DNA of 64,000 nt from contig NW_026262659.1 of assembly GCF_021869535.1 (NCBI RefSeq), positions 3,720,001-3,784,000 of the forward strand, read 5' to 3'. This stretch comes from Mytilus californianus (lineage: Eukaryota > Mollusca > Bivalvia > Mytilida > Mytilidae). The stretch's first letter is position 1, and each line of letters starts with the position of its first letter. The notes beneath the pieces were generated by a model. It made no database searches, was not told the origin of the DNA, and worked only from the letters and a program-made list of their open reading frames with translations. Positions 20,201 to 33,400 of this stretch are shown here, piece after piece. Made by a program: the position numbers and the translations under genes.

Positions 20201-23200
20201 ACAATACATGTACTAGAATATATCTCTAAGATGACTGTTTGTCTATTTCTCATGTATGCATTAAGTTAAATTATGTCCCCTTAAATAATCAATTTACCTT
20301 TATTGTGCTTTTCAGGGTCAGAAAATCAAAACAATTCATGATATTTGCATGGAAAATGAATTAACTATTTAATCTTGCTGATATACAATCATAATCACAT
20401 TCTTTGTCCAAAACATTGTCTTGTCAATGTAAAGAAACCCCTAATACTATCTCTATTTCAGCAAAATATGAGGGCTAAATGAATAAGTAAGGACCCCTAA
20501 ACCACTTACTGGTTCCAAAAAAGCTCACACTGGTGCCATGTTACCACAGAACTACAAATTAAACCTAAAGAAAACTAGTATAGCTGTACTTGTGTGGAAA
20601 AAAATAAGAAATTATGCACTTTACTTATTTCGGTGAAAGTTATAGGACGTACAGGCAACTAAATAATGTCGCGTCTCAAATTCCAGTTGTTGCACATGTG
20701 TCAGACACTGCGAAAAGTTAAAGCGAACATTAATTATTAAAAATGTACTGCAAGTTACATAAAAATAATGAAATTTTACTTTCTAGGTAAATTTTTACAT
20801 TATTACCCACAGATCAGGCAAAATTTGCTGAATCAGCAATTTTCACTCCCAGGGGTGGAATTTAAGGGCTGTTTTTATTCTAGTTGCCCTTAATCAACTT
20901 TTTATTGATAAACTTACAAATTGTATAGGTGAAAAAAGGACCTCTATTGATTTATTGTAAACATATATATCCCAGTTAACCAAGACATCACAAACTTGAA
21001 ACCGGTCATAACACCTATGATGCATAGACTTCTTACTAGGAAACATATTACAATAAAGAATACTAGTCTGCACTTATTTCTTACCAAAAAAAAATCAAAG
21101 ATTATACCCCTACCCCAGCTGGCAGATTTTACCTTTTTTTTCATCTTGCCATTTTTACTTAAGGAGTGAACAAAACCCAAATAAATGATGTTTCAAATCA
21201 ACACAGAAGTAAAACATGGTGATTCAGGAGGAATTATTGGATTGCCAACCCTAATTATAGTTAATCTGACTGAAAGAAAGAGTTTAAGCACCAAATCATG
21301 AAAAATGATAGTAAAGTCCATTCCACATTTTACAGAATGCCTTACATTCCTTTAAGCATTTCCAGATTATGAAGGCAATATAACAAGATTCTTTAGATGG
21401 CAGTTAACTATTATTCTAAAATCTTTTTGACAATACATGTACTAGAATATATCTCTAAGATGACTGTTTGTCTATTTCTCATGTATGCATTAAGTTAAAT
21501 TATGTCCCCTTAAATAATCAATTTACCTTTATTGTGCTTTTCAGGGTCAGAAAATCAAAACAATTCATGATATTTGCATGGAAAATGAATTAACTATTTA
21601 ATCTTGCTGATATACAATCATAATCACATTCTTTGTCCAAAACATTGTCTTGTCAATGTAAAGAAACCCCTAATACTATCTCTATTTCAGCAAAATATGA
21701 GGGCTAAATGAATAAGTAAGGACCCCTAAACCACTTACTGGTTCCAAAAAAGCTCACACTGGTGCCATGTTACCACAGAACTACAAATTAAACCTAAAGA
21801 AAACTAGTATAGCTGTACTTGTGTGGAAAAAAATAAGAAATTATGCACTTTACTTATTTCGGTGAAAGTTATAGGACGTACAGGCAACTAAATAATGTCG
21901 CGTCTCAAATTCCAGTTGTTGCACATGTGTCAGACACTGCGAAAAGTTAAAGCGAACATTAATTATTAAAAATGTACTGCAAGTTACATAAAAATAATGA
22001 AATTTTACTTTCTAGGTAAATTTTTACATTATTACCCACAGATCAGGCAAAATTTGCTGAATCAGCAATTTTCACTCCCAGGGGTGGAATTTAAGGGCTG
22101 TTTTTATTCTAGTTGCCCTTAATCAACTTTTTATTGATAAACTTACAAATTGTATAGGTGAAAAAAGGACCTCTATTGATTTATTGTAAACATATATATC
22201 CCAGTTAACCAAGACATCACAAACTTGAAACCGGTCATAACACCTATGATGCATAGACTTCTTACTAGGAAACATATTACAATAAAGAATACTAGTCTGC
22301 ACTTATTTCTTACCAAAAAAAAATCAAAGATTATACCCCTACCCCAGCTGGCAGATTTTACCTTTTTTTTCATCTTGCCATTTTTACTTAAGGAGTGAAC
22401 AAAACCCAAATAAATGATGTTTCAAATCAACACAGAAGTAAAACATGGTGATTCAGGAGGAATTATTGGATTGCCAACCCTATTTATAGTTAATCTGACT
22501 GAAAGAAAGAGTTTAAGCACCAAATCATGAAAAATGATAGTAAAGTCCATTCCACATTTTACAGAATGCCTTACATTCCTTTAAGCATTTCCAGATTATG
22601 AAGGCAATATAACAAGATTCTTTAGATGGCAGTTAACTATTATTCTAAAATCTTTTTGACAATACATGTACTAGAATATATCTCTAAGATGACTGTTTGT
22701 CTATTTCTCATGTATGCATTAAGTTAAATTATGTCCCCTTAAATAATCAATTTACCTTTATTGTGCTTTTCAGGGTCAGAAAATCAAAACAATTCATGAT
22801 ATTTGCATGGAAAATGAATTAACTATTTAATCTTGCTGATATACAATCATAATCACATTCTTTGTCCAAAACATTGTCTTGTCAATGTAAAGAAACCCCT
22901 AATACTATCTCTATTTCAGCAAAATATGAGGGCTAAATGAATAAGTAAGGACCCCTAAACCACTTACTGGTTCCAAAAAAGCTCACACTGGTGCCATGTT
23001 ACCACAGAACTACAAATTAAACCTAAAGAAAACTAGTATAGCTGTACTTGTGTGGAAAAAAATAAGAAATTATGCACTTTACTTATTTCGGTGAAAGTTA
23101 TAGGACGTACAGGCAACTAAATAATGTCGCGTCTCAAATTCCAGTTGTTGCACATGTGTCAGACACTGCGAAAAGTTAAAGCGAACATTAATTATTAAAA

Positions 23201-26200
23201 ATGTACTGCAAATTACATAAAAATAATGAAATTTTACTTTCTAGGTAAATTTTTACATTATTACCCACAGATCAGGCAAAATTTGCTGAATCAGCAATTT
23301 TCACTCCCAGGGGTGGAATTTAAGGGCTGTTTTTATTCTAGTTGCCCTTAATCAACTTTTTATTGATAAACTTACAAATTGTATAGGTGAAAAAAGGACC
23401 TCTATTGATTTATTGTAAACATATATATCCCAGTTAACCAAGACATCACAAACTTGAAACCGGTCATAACACCTATGATGCATAGACTTCTTACTAGGAA
23501 ACATATTACAATAAAGAATACTAGTCTGCACTTATTTCTTACCAAAAAAAATTCAAAGATTATACCCCTACCCCAGCTGGCAGATTTTACCTTTTTTTTC
23601 ATCTTGCCATTTTTACTTAAGGAGTGAACAAAACCCAAATAAATGATGTTTCAAATCAACACAGAAGTAAAACATGGTGATTCAGGAGGAATTATTGGAT
23701 TGCCAACCCTATTTATAGTTAATCTGACTGAAAGAAAGAGTTTAAGCACCAAATCATGAAAAATGATAGTAAAGTCCATTCCACATTTTACAGAATGCCT
23801 TACATTCCTTTAAGCATTTCCAGATTATGAAGGCAATATAACAAGATTCTTTAGATGGCAGTTAACTATTATTCTAAAATCTTTTTGACAATACATGTAC
23901 TAGAATATATCTCTAAGATGACTGTTTGTCTATTTCTCATGTATGCATTAAGTTAAATTATGTCCCCTTAAATAATCAATTTACCTTTATTGTGCTTTTC
24001 AGGGTCAGAAAATCAAAACAATTCATGATATTTGCATGGAAAATGAATTAACTATTTAATCTTGCTGATATACAATCATAATCACATTCTTTGTCCAAAA
24101 CATTGTCTTGTCAATGTAAAGAAACCCCTAATACTATCTCTATTTCAGCAAAATATGAGGGCTAAATGAATAAGTAAGGACCCCTAAACCACTTACTGGT
24201 TCCAAAAAAGCTCACACTGGTGCCATGTTACCACAGAACTACAAATTAAACCTAAAGAAAACTAGTATAGCTGTACTTGTGTGGAAAAAAATAAGAAATT
24301 ATGCACTTTACTTATTTCGGTGAAAGTTATAGGACGTACAGGCAACTAAATAATGTCGCGTCTCAAATTCCAGTTGTTGCACATGTGTCAGACACTGTGA
24401 AAAGTTAAAGCGAACATTAATTATTAAAAATGTACTGCAAGTTACATAAAAATAATGAAATTTTACTTTCTAGGTAAATTTTTACATTATTACCCACAGA
24501 TCAGGCAAAATTTGCTGAATCAGCAATTTTCACTCCCAGGGGTGGAATTTAAGGGCTGTTTTTATTCTAGTTGCCCTTAATCAACTTTTTATTGATAAAC
24601 TTACAAATTGTATAGGTGAAAAAAGGACCTCTATTGATTTATTGTAAACATATATATCCCAGTTAACCAAGACATCACAAACTTGAAACCGGTCATAACA
24701 CCTATGATGCATAGACTTCTTACTAGGAAACATATTACAATAAAGAATACTAGTCTGCACTTATTTCTTACCAAAAAAAATTCAAAGATTATACCCCTAC
24801 CCCAGCTGGCAGATTTTACCTTTTTTTTCATCTTGCCATTTTTACTTAAGGAGTGAACAAAACCCAAATAAATGATGTTTCAAATCAACACAGAAGTAAA
24901 ACATGGTGATTCAGGAGGAATTATTGGATTGCCAACCCTATTTATAGTTAATCTGACTGAAAGAAAGAGTTTAAGCACCAAATCATGAAAAATGATAGTA
25001 AAGTCCATTCCACATTTTACAGAATGCCTTACATTCCTTTAAGCATTTCCAGATTATGAAGGCAATATAACAAGATTCTTTAGATGGCAGTTAACTATTA
25101 TTCTAAAATCTTTTTGACAATACATGTACTAGAATATATATCTAAGATGACTGTTTGTCTATTTCTCATGTATGCATTAAGTTAAATTATGTCCCCTTAA
25201 ATAATCAATTTACCTTTATTGTGCTTTTCAGGGTCAGAAAATCAAAACAATTCATGATATTTGCATGGAAAATGAATTAACTATTTAATCTTGCTGATAT
25301 ACAATCATAATCACATTCTTTGTCCAAAACATTGTCTTGTCAATGTAAAGAAACCCCTAATACTATCTCTATTTCAGCAAAATATGAGGGCTAAATGAAT
25401 AAGTAAGGACCCCTAAACCACTTACTGGTTCCAAAAAAGCTCACACTGGTGCCATGTTACCACAGAACTACAAATTAAACCTAAAGATAACTAGTATAGC
25501 TGTACTTGTGTGGAAAAAAATAAGAAATTATGCACTTTACTTATTTCGGTGAAAGTTATAGGACGTACAGGCAACTAAATAATGTCGCGTCTCAAATTCC
25601 AGTTGTTGCACATGTGTCAGACACTGCGAAAAGTTAAAGCGAACATTAATTATTAAAAATGTACTGCAAGTTACATAAAAATAATGAAATTTTACTTTCT
25701 AGGTAAATTTTTACATTATTACCCACAGATCAGGCAAAATTTGCTGAATCAGCAATTTTCACTCCCAGGGGTGGAATTTAAGGGCTGTTTTTATTCTAGT
25801 TGCCCTTAATCAACTTTTTATTGATAAACTTACAAATTGTATAGGTGAAAAAAGGACCTCTATTGATTTATTGTAAACATATATATCCCAGTTAACCAAG
25901 ACATCACAAACTTGAAACCGGTCATAACACCTATGATGCATAGACTTCTTACTAGGAAACATATTACAATAAAGAATACTAGTCTGCACTTATTTCTTAC
26001 CAAAAAAAATTCAAAGATTATACCCCTACCCCAGCTGGCAGATTTTACCTTTTTTTTCATCTTGCCATTTTTACTTAAGGAGTGAACAAAACCCAAATAA
26101 ATGATGTTTCAAATCAACACAGAAGTAAAACATGGTGATTCAGGAGGAATTATTGGATTGCCAACCCTATTTATAGTTAATCTGACTGAAAGAAAGAGTT

Positions 26201-27438
26201 TAAGCACCAAATCATGAAAAATGATAGTAAAGTCCATTCCACATTTTACAGAATGCCTTACATTCCTTTAAGCATTTCCAGATTATGAAGGCAATATAAC
26301 AAGATTCTTTAGATGGCAGTTAACTATTATTCTAAAATCTTTTTGACAATACATGTACTAGAATATATCTCTAAGATGACTGTTTGTCTATTTCTCATGT
26401 ATGCATTAAGTTAAATTATGTCCCCTTAAATAATCAATTTACCTTTATTGTGCTTTTCAGGGTCAGAAAATCAAAACAATTCATGATATTTGCATGGAAA
26501 ATGAATTAACTATTTAATCTTGCTGATATACAATCATAATCACATTCTTTGTCCAAAACATTGTCTTGTCAATGTAAAGAAACCCCTAATACTATCTCTA
26601 TTTCAGCAAAATATGAGGGCTAAATGAATAAGTAAGGACCCCTAAACCACTTACTGGTTCCAAAAAAGCTCACACTGGTGCCATGTTACCACAGAACTAC
26701 AAATTAAACCTAAAGATAACTAGTATAGCTGTACTTGTGTGGAAAAAAATAAGAAATTATGCACTTTACTTATTTCGGTGAAAGTTATAGGACGTACAGG
26801 CAACTAAATAATGTCGCGTCTCAAATTCCAGTTGTTGCACATGTGTCAGACACTGCGAAAAGTTAAAGCGAACATTAATTATTAAAAATGTACTGCAAGT
26901 TACATAAAAATAATGAAATTTTACTTTCTAGGTAAATTTTTACATTATTACCCACAGATCAGGCAAAATTTGCTGAATCAGCAATTTTCACTCCCAGGGG
27001 TGGAATTTAAGGGCTGTTTTTATTCTAGTTGCCCTTAATCAACTTTTTATTGATAAACTTACAAATTGTATAGGTGAAAAAAGGACCTCTATTGATTTAT
27101 TGTAAACATATATATCCCAGTTAACCAAGACATCACAAACTTGAAACCGGTCATAACACCTATGATGCATAGACTTCTTACTAGGAAACATTTTACAATA
27201 AAGAATACTAGTCTGCACTTATTTCTTACCAAAAAAAATTCAAAGATTATACCCCTACCCCAGCTGGCAGATTTTACCTTTTTTTTCATCTTGCCATTTT
27301 TACTTAAGGAGTGAACAAAACCCAAATAAATGATGTTTCAAATCAACACAGAAGTAAAACATGGTGATTCAGGAGGAATTATTGGATTGCCAACCCTATT
27401 TATAGTTAATCTGACTGAAAGAAAGAGTTTAAGCACCA
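17289..27438. repeat. 1,229-bp satellite array, block 1 (units 1-9, left part)
   Basis: Head-to-tail units begin at TTAACCAAGACATCAC: 17289, 18518, 19747, 20976, 22205, 23434, 24663, 25892 and 27121, each 1,229 bp apart. Copies look identical apart from isolated substitutions and runs differing by one base. The flank before 17289 does not match the unit, so the array starts mid-unit at a sharp edge. A unit holds an A8/T8-containing first quarter, a pyrimidine tract TTATTGTGCTTTTCAG, a short CpG-bearing stretch about 900 bp in, and the small inverted repeat TTGCTGAATCAGCAA. No 5S, histone or snRNA sequence is recognisable. Unit 9 is cut by the insertion at 27439. Confidence 0.97.
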
Positions 27439-27458
27439 CCCAAGAGAAAATGAAAACG

Positions 27459-27712
27459 GGATCTATCGGGATCCCAGTCAAATCCCGGTAAAATTAGCGG
27501 GATAAGCCGGGATGGGCCTCAGAAGTCGGGATTCCATTCGGGATAAATATCTGAAACTGGGATCCCATTCGGGATATATGTCTGAAACTGGGATCCCATT
27601 GGGATATCTGTCTCAAGCTGGGATCCAATCCCAGTTGAAGCAAGATAAATATACGAAACTGGGATCCCATTGGGATAACTGTCTGAAACCGGGATCCCAT
27701 CTTACTTTAAAC
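27459..27712. repeat. Left subterminal GGGATCCC repeats of insertion 1
   Basis: Units of about 30-31 bp of the type CTGAAACTGGGATCCCATT start at 27551 and 27582. Variants start at 27612, 27653 and 27683, with looser GGGAT phrases from 27459. Each contains a GGGATCCC or close relative, itself a palindrome. Subterminal repeat arrays of this kind are common binding sites for transposases of DNA elements. That role here is inference. Confidence 0.75.
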
Positions 27713-28369
27713 AGGGAAACATAAACCAGAATTTTGTGTGGAATTTAAAAAAAATTATCCTGGAAATGTAAAATATATCCTGGTTATAGATTTCTGTGAA
27801 AAACCTAAATTTTGTAAATTTTCCTTTTTAAATCAATATATTTTGAATGACCCCACTTAAAACTGGTGCTTTGAAAAATTGGATGCCCTTTTTTAAATGC
27901 CTCTCTCCCCCACTTATTGCTTCTAACCTCTTTCAATGAAAATTTGAATTATTATTTGAATGCACTTGATAGATCAATTAATGGAAGTAAAGATGAAAAA
28001 AATAATTTTCAAAATATTTATATTTGAAGTGTTTTCAGGTTAAAAATAATTAAAAGTAATATTCTGATATGCATTTGCATTCAATTTGTTTTATTTTTTT
28101 TTTTTTTAGAAAAAAACCCAATAAATTTAAGGAATATATTGTGAAAAGGTGATAAAAAAGGGGAAGTAACTGAAACATTTTTGAAATACACAAATTATTT
28201 ATGACATAAAGCAAAGGTTATTTGTGTTAATTAACAATGTGTTTGACACCAAAGCTGTCAGGTGAAGCCCTGCACTTAATGGGTCACTTAATTTGACAGT
28301 TTACACAGCTAGCTGAACTTCTGTTGATGGAAGAATTACAAATTTTAGTTTGACAGTATTTCAAAGTCA

Positions 28370-28640
28370 GAAAAATGCCGAGATTTTCGCGATAAAAACG
28401 AAAGGGCGCCCGAGAAACGCCAACGGCTGTTTTGCCAGACAAGCTGGATCGTTTCTGATTTTCTACCTGTTGTCCGGCATTTAAATAACATAGAAAAATT
28501 ATCAGATCAATGATAGGCCAACGATCGACATCGTAAAACCTTGGTTCTCAACTTATGTAAACAAGTCATGACCACGTGGTTTTTAGTAATTGTACTGAAC
28601 AGTCCGACCCTAGAAAATACCGTCCTAGATAATGCGGCCA
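28370..28640. other. GC-richer island inside insertion 1
   Basis: About 28377-28430 is clearly richer in CpG (CGCGAT, GGGCGCCCGAGAAACGCC) than the AT-rich remainder, and CCACGTGG (an E-box palindrome) lies at about 28573. No frame of useful length is present. It could be a captured host promoter or untranslated exon, or simply a less decayed part of the parent element. Confidence 0.35.
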
Positions 28641-29389
28641 CTAGTTCATCCACATGCACCCTGTGCCGATTAAATTAAAGGTTTTTTTTTCTTATTTTTA
28701 AAAACTGGCCAGTAATAAATACTTTTATACGACACCCTTGATTTATTTTTATAATACCGTTACGGGGACGGATCAACTTCTGGCCGATATAATATGGGGC
28801 GAGATTGTCACCTCGACGTTAGAGTACTCAATAAAAACGTCATCAAAATGTGATTACGCTGTAGCAAAATAGAAGATTCCATGTGATGGTGAAGATGTTT
28901 TCAGATAAGTGCATTAAAAATTTAATTTAACATGTGTATATAATGAGATTATAAAATATAATTTATTGAGGAACTATGATTTTTTTATGGTTTTTTTTTT
29001 TAGCAAATCAACATCAGAAAATCTGAAAGCATAAACCTGGGAACATGCAGATATATCTAATATATATATGTTCCTGCATAAACTGAAAAATATATTTATT
29101 TTTAACAGCATTGAATAATCTTGTTGTCACATAACAGGCATAACTGGTAGATATGTAAAAATTTAATTGAATTGTGTGAATGGTTATTTGGTGAAAATAA
29201 TAAGTCGCTAGTTTTTTATCTTCAGGGGATAAAAAAAGAGGGAGGGTAATTAATTTGATTCCAACTGGCTTCCAATGTATACTGTATAAACATGCAATAA
29301 TATTTCTATTGAATTTATTGCTTCAAAATGTCTAGAACAATTGATTCTTTGTGGATTTTTTTGATACTTTTAGGGGATTAAATGATTAA

Positions 29390-29542
29390 ATGGAGCTGCC
29401 AATTTTGAAAGTAAACGGATTGCATGCAGATTCCAGTTACCTTTACTCAGCAATACTAGTTGGAAGTACAGAGACAGCAAATTTAATTACAGAAAGGAGG
29501 AGAACTTCACATGTATCCTTTATATCTGACACACATTTTTAA
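29390..29542 (+). other. 50-codon frame inside insertion 1, unrecognised
   Basis: ATG-to-TAA frame with a balanced composition (begins MELPILKVNGLHADSSYLYS, then AILVGSTETA and a TERRRTS segment), unlike the AT-driven chance frames around it. A T-rich tract ending TTTTAG lies 18 bp upstream of the ATG and would serve as a 3' splice site. It may be a captured exon or a scrap of the parent element's protein. I recognise no family, and it may be chance. Confidence 0.25.
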
Positions 29543-29984
29543 TATTATAATATTTGAAACTGAACAGCGAGCATCATTAAGCCATGGTGAAAACTGCGTA
29601 TCTAAATACAATTAAGACAATGAAATGCTTGAATTAAGGTGTTAGTGAACATGGGGAGGAGGGGTGGGGTGAGTACCATATTTAATTAATGGGTAATTTA
29701 ACAATATAAGCAGCCATTAAAAATGGCAAACAAGTTTGCTAGTAGTACTAGTATCTATAATTTTGATGGAAGTTTAAGGATCTGACATTAAATACAAGTA
29801 CATTTTTTTTGAATGGGAACTTGACAGCCATTGAAATAAGATATTAAACATGGCCAATACAATGTAATTCATGCCGCAATGTTTATATATACGTGACAGA
29901 TTTGATACAACAAGGGCAATATTCATCTACCTTATAATGAGTAATAAATGTGTATATTCCCTCAGAAAATGCAAAATCGTAGCA

Positions 29985-30330
29985 TTTCGGGAATCCCGCC
30001 AAAAGTCCGGGATTCCCGATGTAAATCCCAGTGGAAATATACTGGGATCCCAGTATATTTCCACTGGGATAAAATTTCGGGAATCCCGCCAAAAGTCCGG
30101 GATTCCCGATGTAAATCCCAGTGGAAATATACTGGAATCCCAGTATATTTCCACTGGGATAAAATTTCGGGATTCCCGCTAAAAGAGCGGGATCCCAATC
30201 AGAATCCCAGTATATTCCAATCAAAATCCCACAATATCCCAGTGGGATCCCAGTATATTTCAACCGGGATTTACATCGGAATTCCCGGACTTTTGGCGGG
30301 ATTCCCGAAATTTTATCCCGGTGGAATTAG
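29985..30330. repeat. Right subterminal 90-bp repeats with long palindromes
   Basis: A 90-bp unit beginning TTTCGGGAATCCCGCC starts at 29985 and 30075, and a partial third unit starts at 30165. Each full unit contains a long palindrome: 30025-30070 is a perfect 46-bp inverted repeat centred on GGGATCCC, and 30115-30160 is the same with a one-base centre mismatch. The same CGGGAATCCCG and CTTTTGGCGGG phrases recur inverted near 30280-30310. Overlapping frames of 75-155 codons on both strands are by-products of this repetition. Confidence 0.85.
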
Positions 30331-30405
30331 GTGGGATCCCACTTGGAATCCCATCAAAATTCCAGCTGGGATTTCAGTGGGATTCCAGATTTATTTTCTC
30401 TTGGG

Positions 30406-33400
30406 CAAATCATGAAAAATGATAGTAAAGTCCATTCCACATTTTACAGAATGCCTTACATTCCTTTAAGCATTTCCAGATTATGAAGGCAATATAACAA
30501 GATTCTTTAGATGGCAGTTAACTATTATTCTAAAATCTTTTTGACAATACATGTACTAGAATATATCTCTAAGATGACTGTTTGTCTATTTCTCATGTAT
30601 GCATTAAGTTAAATTATGTCCCCTTAAATAATCAATTTACCTTTATTGTGCTTTTCAGGGTCAGAAAATCAAAACAATTCATGATATTTGCATGGAAAAT
30701 GAATTAACTATTTAATCTTGCTGATATACAATCATAATCACATTCTTTGTCCAAAACATTGTCTTGTCAATGTAAAGAAACCCCTAATACTATCTCTATT
30801 TCAGCAAAATATGAGGGCTAAATGAATAAGTAAGGACCCCTAAACCACTTACTGGTTCCAAAAAAGCTCACACTGGTGCCATGTTACCACAGAACTACAA
30901 ATTAAACCTAAAGATAACTAGTATAGCTGTACTTGTGTGGAAAAAAATAAGAAATTATGCACTTTACTTATTTCGGTGAAAGTTATAGGACGTACAGGCA
31001 ACTAAATAATGTCGCGTCTCAAATTCCAGTTGTTGCACATGTGTCAGACACTGCGAAAAGTTAAAGCGAACATTAATTATTAAAAATGTACTGCAAGTTA
31101 CATAAAAATAATGAAATTTTACTTTCTAGGTAAATTTTTACATTATTACCCACAGATCAGGCAAAATTTGCTGAATCAGCAATTTTCACTCCCAGGGGTG
31201 GAATTTAAGGACTGTTTTTATTCTAGTTGCCCTTAATCAACTTTTTATTGATAAACTTACAAATTGTATAGGTGAAAAAAGGACCTCTATTGATTTATTG
31301 TAAACATATATATCCCAGTTAACCAAGACATCACAAACTTGAAACCGGTCATAACACCTATGATGCATAGACTTCTTACTAGGAAACATATTACAATAAA
31401 GAATACTAGTCTGCACTTATTTCTTACCAAAAAAAATTCAAAGATTATACCCCTACCCCAGCTGGCAGATTTTACCTTTTTTTTCATCTTGCCATTTTTA
31501 CTTAAGGAGTGAACAAAACCCAAATAAATGATGTTTCAAATCAACACAGAAGTAAAACATGGTGATTCAGGAGGAATTATTGGATTGCCAACCCTATTTA
31601 TAGTTAATCTGACTGAAAGAAAGAGTTTAAGCACCAAATCATGAAAAATGATAGTAAAGTCCATTCCACATTTTACAGAATGCCTTACATTCCTTTAAGC
31701 ATTTCCAGATTATGAAGGCAATATAACAAGATTCTTTAGATGGCAGTTAATTATTATTCTAAAATCTTTTTGACAATACATGTACTAGAATATATCTCTA
31801 AGATGACTGTTTGTCTATTTCTCATGTATGCATTAAGTTAAATTATGTCCCCTTAAATAATCAATTTACCTTTATTGTGCTTTTCAGGGTCAGAAAATCA
31901 AAACAATTCATGATATTTGCATGGAAAATGAATTAACTATTTAATCTTGCTGATATACAATCATAATCACATTCTTTGTCCAAAACATTGTCTTGTCAAT
32001 GTAAAGAAACCCCTAATACTATCTCTATTTCAGCAAAATATGAGGGCTAAATGAATAAGTAAGGACCCCTAAACCACTTACTGGTTCCAAAAAAGCTCAC
32101 ACTGGTGCCATGTTACCACAGAACTACAAATTAAACCTAAAGATAACTAGTATAGCTGTACTTGTGTGGAAAAAAATAAGAAATTATGCACTTTACTTAT
32201 TTCGGTGAAAGTTATAGGACGTACAGGCAACTAAATAATGTCGCGTCTCAAATTCCAGTTGTTGCACATGTGTCAGACACTGCGAAAAGTTAAAGCGAAC
32301 ATTAATTATTAAAAATGTACTGCAAGTTACATAAAAATAATGAAATTTTACTTTCTAGGTAAATTTTTACATTATTACCCACAGATCAGGCAAAATTTGC
32401 TGAATCAGCAATTTTCACTCCCAGGGGTGGAATTTAAGGACTGTTTTTATTCTAGTTGCCCTTAATCAACTTTTTATTGATAAACTTACAAATTGTATAG
32501 GTGAAAAAAGGACCTCTATTGATTTATTGTAAACATATATATCCCAGTTAACCAAGACATCACAAACTTGAAACCGGTCATAACACCTATGATGCATAGA
32601 CTTCTTACTAGGAAACATATTACAATAAAGAATACTAGTCTGCACTTATTTCTTACCAAAAAAAATTCAAAGATTATACCCCTACCCCAGCTGGCAGATT
32701 TTACCTTTTTTTTCATCTTGCCATTTTTACTTAAGGAGTGAACAAAACCCAAATAAATGATGTTTCAAATCAACACAGAAGTAAAACATGGTGATTCAGG
32801 AGGAATTATTGGATTGCCAACCCTATTTATAGTTAATCTGACTGAAAGAAAGAGTTTAAGCACCAAATCATGAAAAATGATAGTAAAGTCCATTCCACAT
32901 TTTACAGAATGCCTTACATTCCTTTAAGCATTTCCAGATTATGAAGGCAATATAACAAGATTCTTTAGATGGCAGTTAATTATTATTCTAAAATCTTTTT
33001 GACAATACATGTACTAGAATATATCTCTAAGATGACTGTTTGTCTATTTCTCATGTATGCATTAAGTTAAATTATGTCCCCTTAAATAATCAATTTACCT
33101 TTATTGTGCTTTTCAGGGTCAGAAAATCAAAACAATTCATGATATTTGCATGGAAAATGAATTAACTATTTAATCTTGCTGATATACAATCATAATCACA
33201 TTCTTTGTCCAAAACATTGTCTTGTCAATGTAAAGAAACCCCTAATACTATCTCTATTTCAGCAAAATATGAGGGCTAAATGAATAAGTAAGGACCCCTA
33301 AACCACTTACTGGTTCCAAAAAAGCTCACACTGGTGCCATGTTACCACAGAACTACAAATTAAACCTAAAGATAACTAGTATAGCTGTACTTGTGTGGAA

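Larger units (their letters stand above)
27439..30405. mobile_element. 2,967-bp non-autonomous DNA transposon inserted in the satellite
   Basis: The ends are inverted repeats, CCCAAGAGAAAAT at 27439-27451 and its complement ATTTTCTCTTGGG at 30393-30405, with weaker similarity further in. The target CA is duplicated (27437-27438 and 30406-30407). The unit spacing across the site is 4,198, which is 1,229 plus exactly 2,967 plus 2, so both borders are certain. Near each end lie GGGATCCC-centred repeats. The roughly 2 kb interior is AT-rich with a GC-richer island near 28370-28640. I found no transposase. The 2-bp duplication excludes the 3-, 4-, 8- and 9-bp superfamilies, and the CA target with these ends does not match Tc1/mariner. 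The superfamily is otherwise open. Confidence 0.9.

Noticed and set aside
29871-30415. Overlapping reading frames of 75-155 codons on both strands
   Set aside because: They run through the 90-bp repeats and palindromes near the right end of insertion 1. Repetition without stops in several frames explains them.
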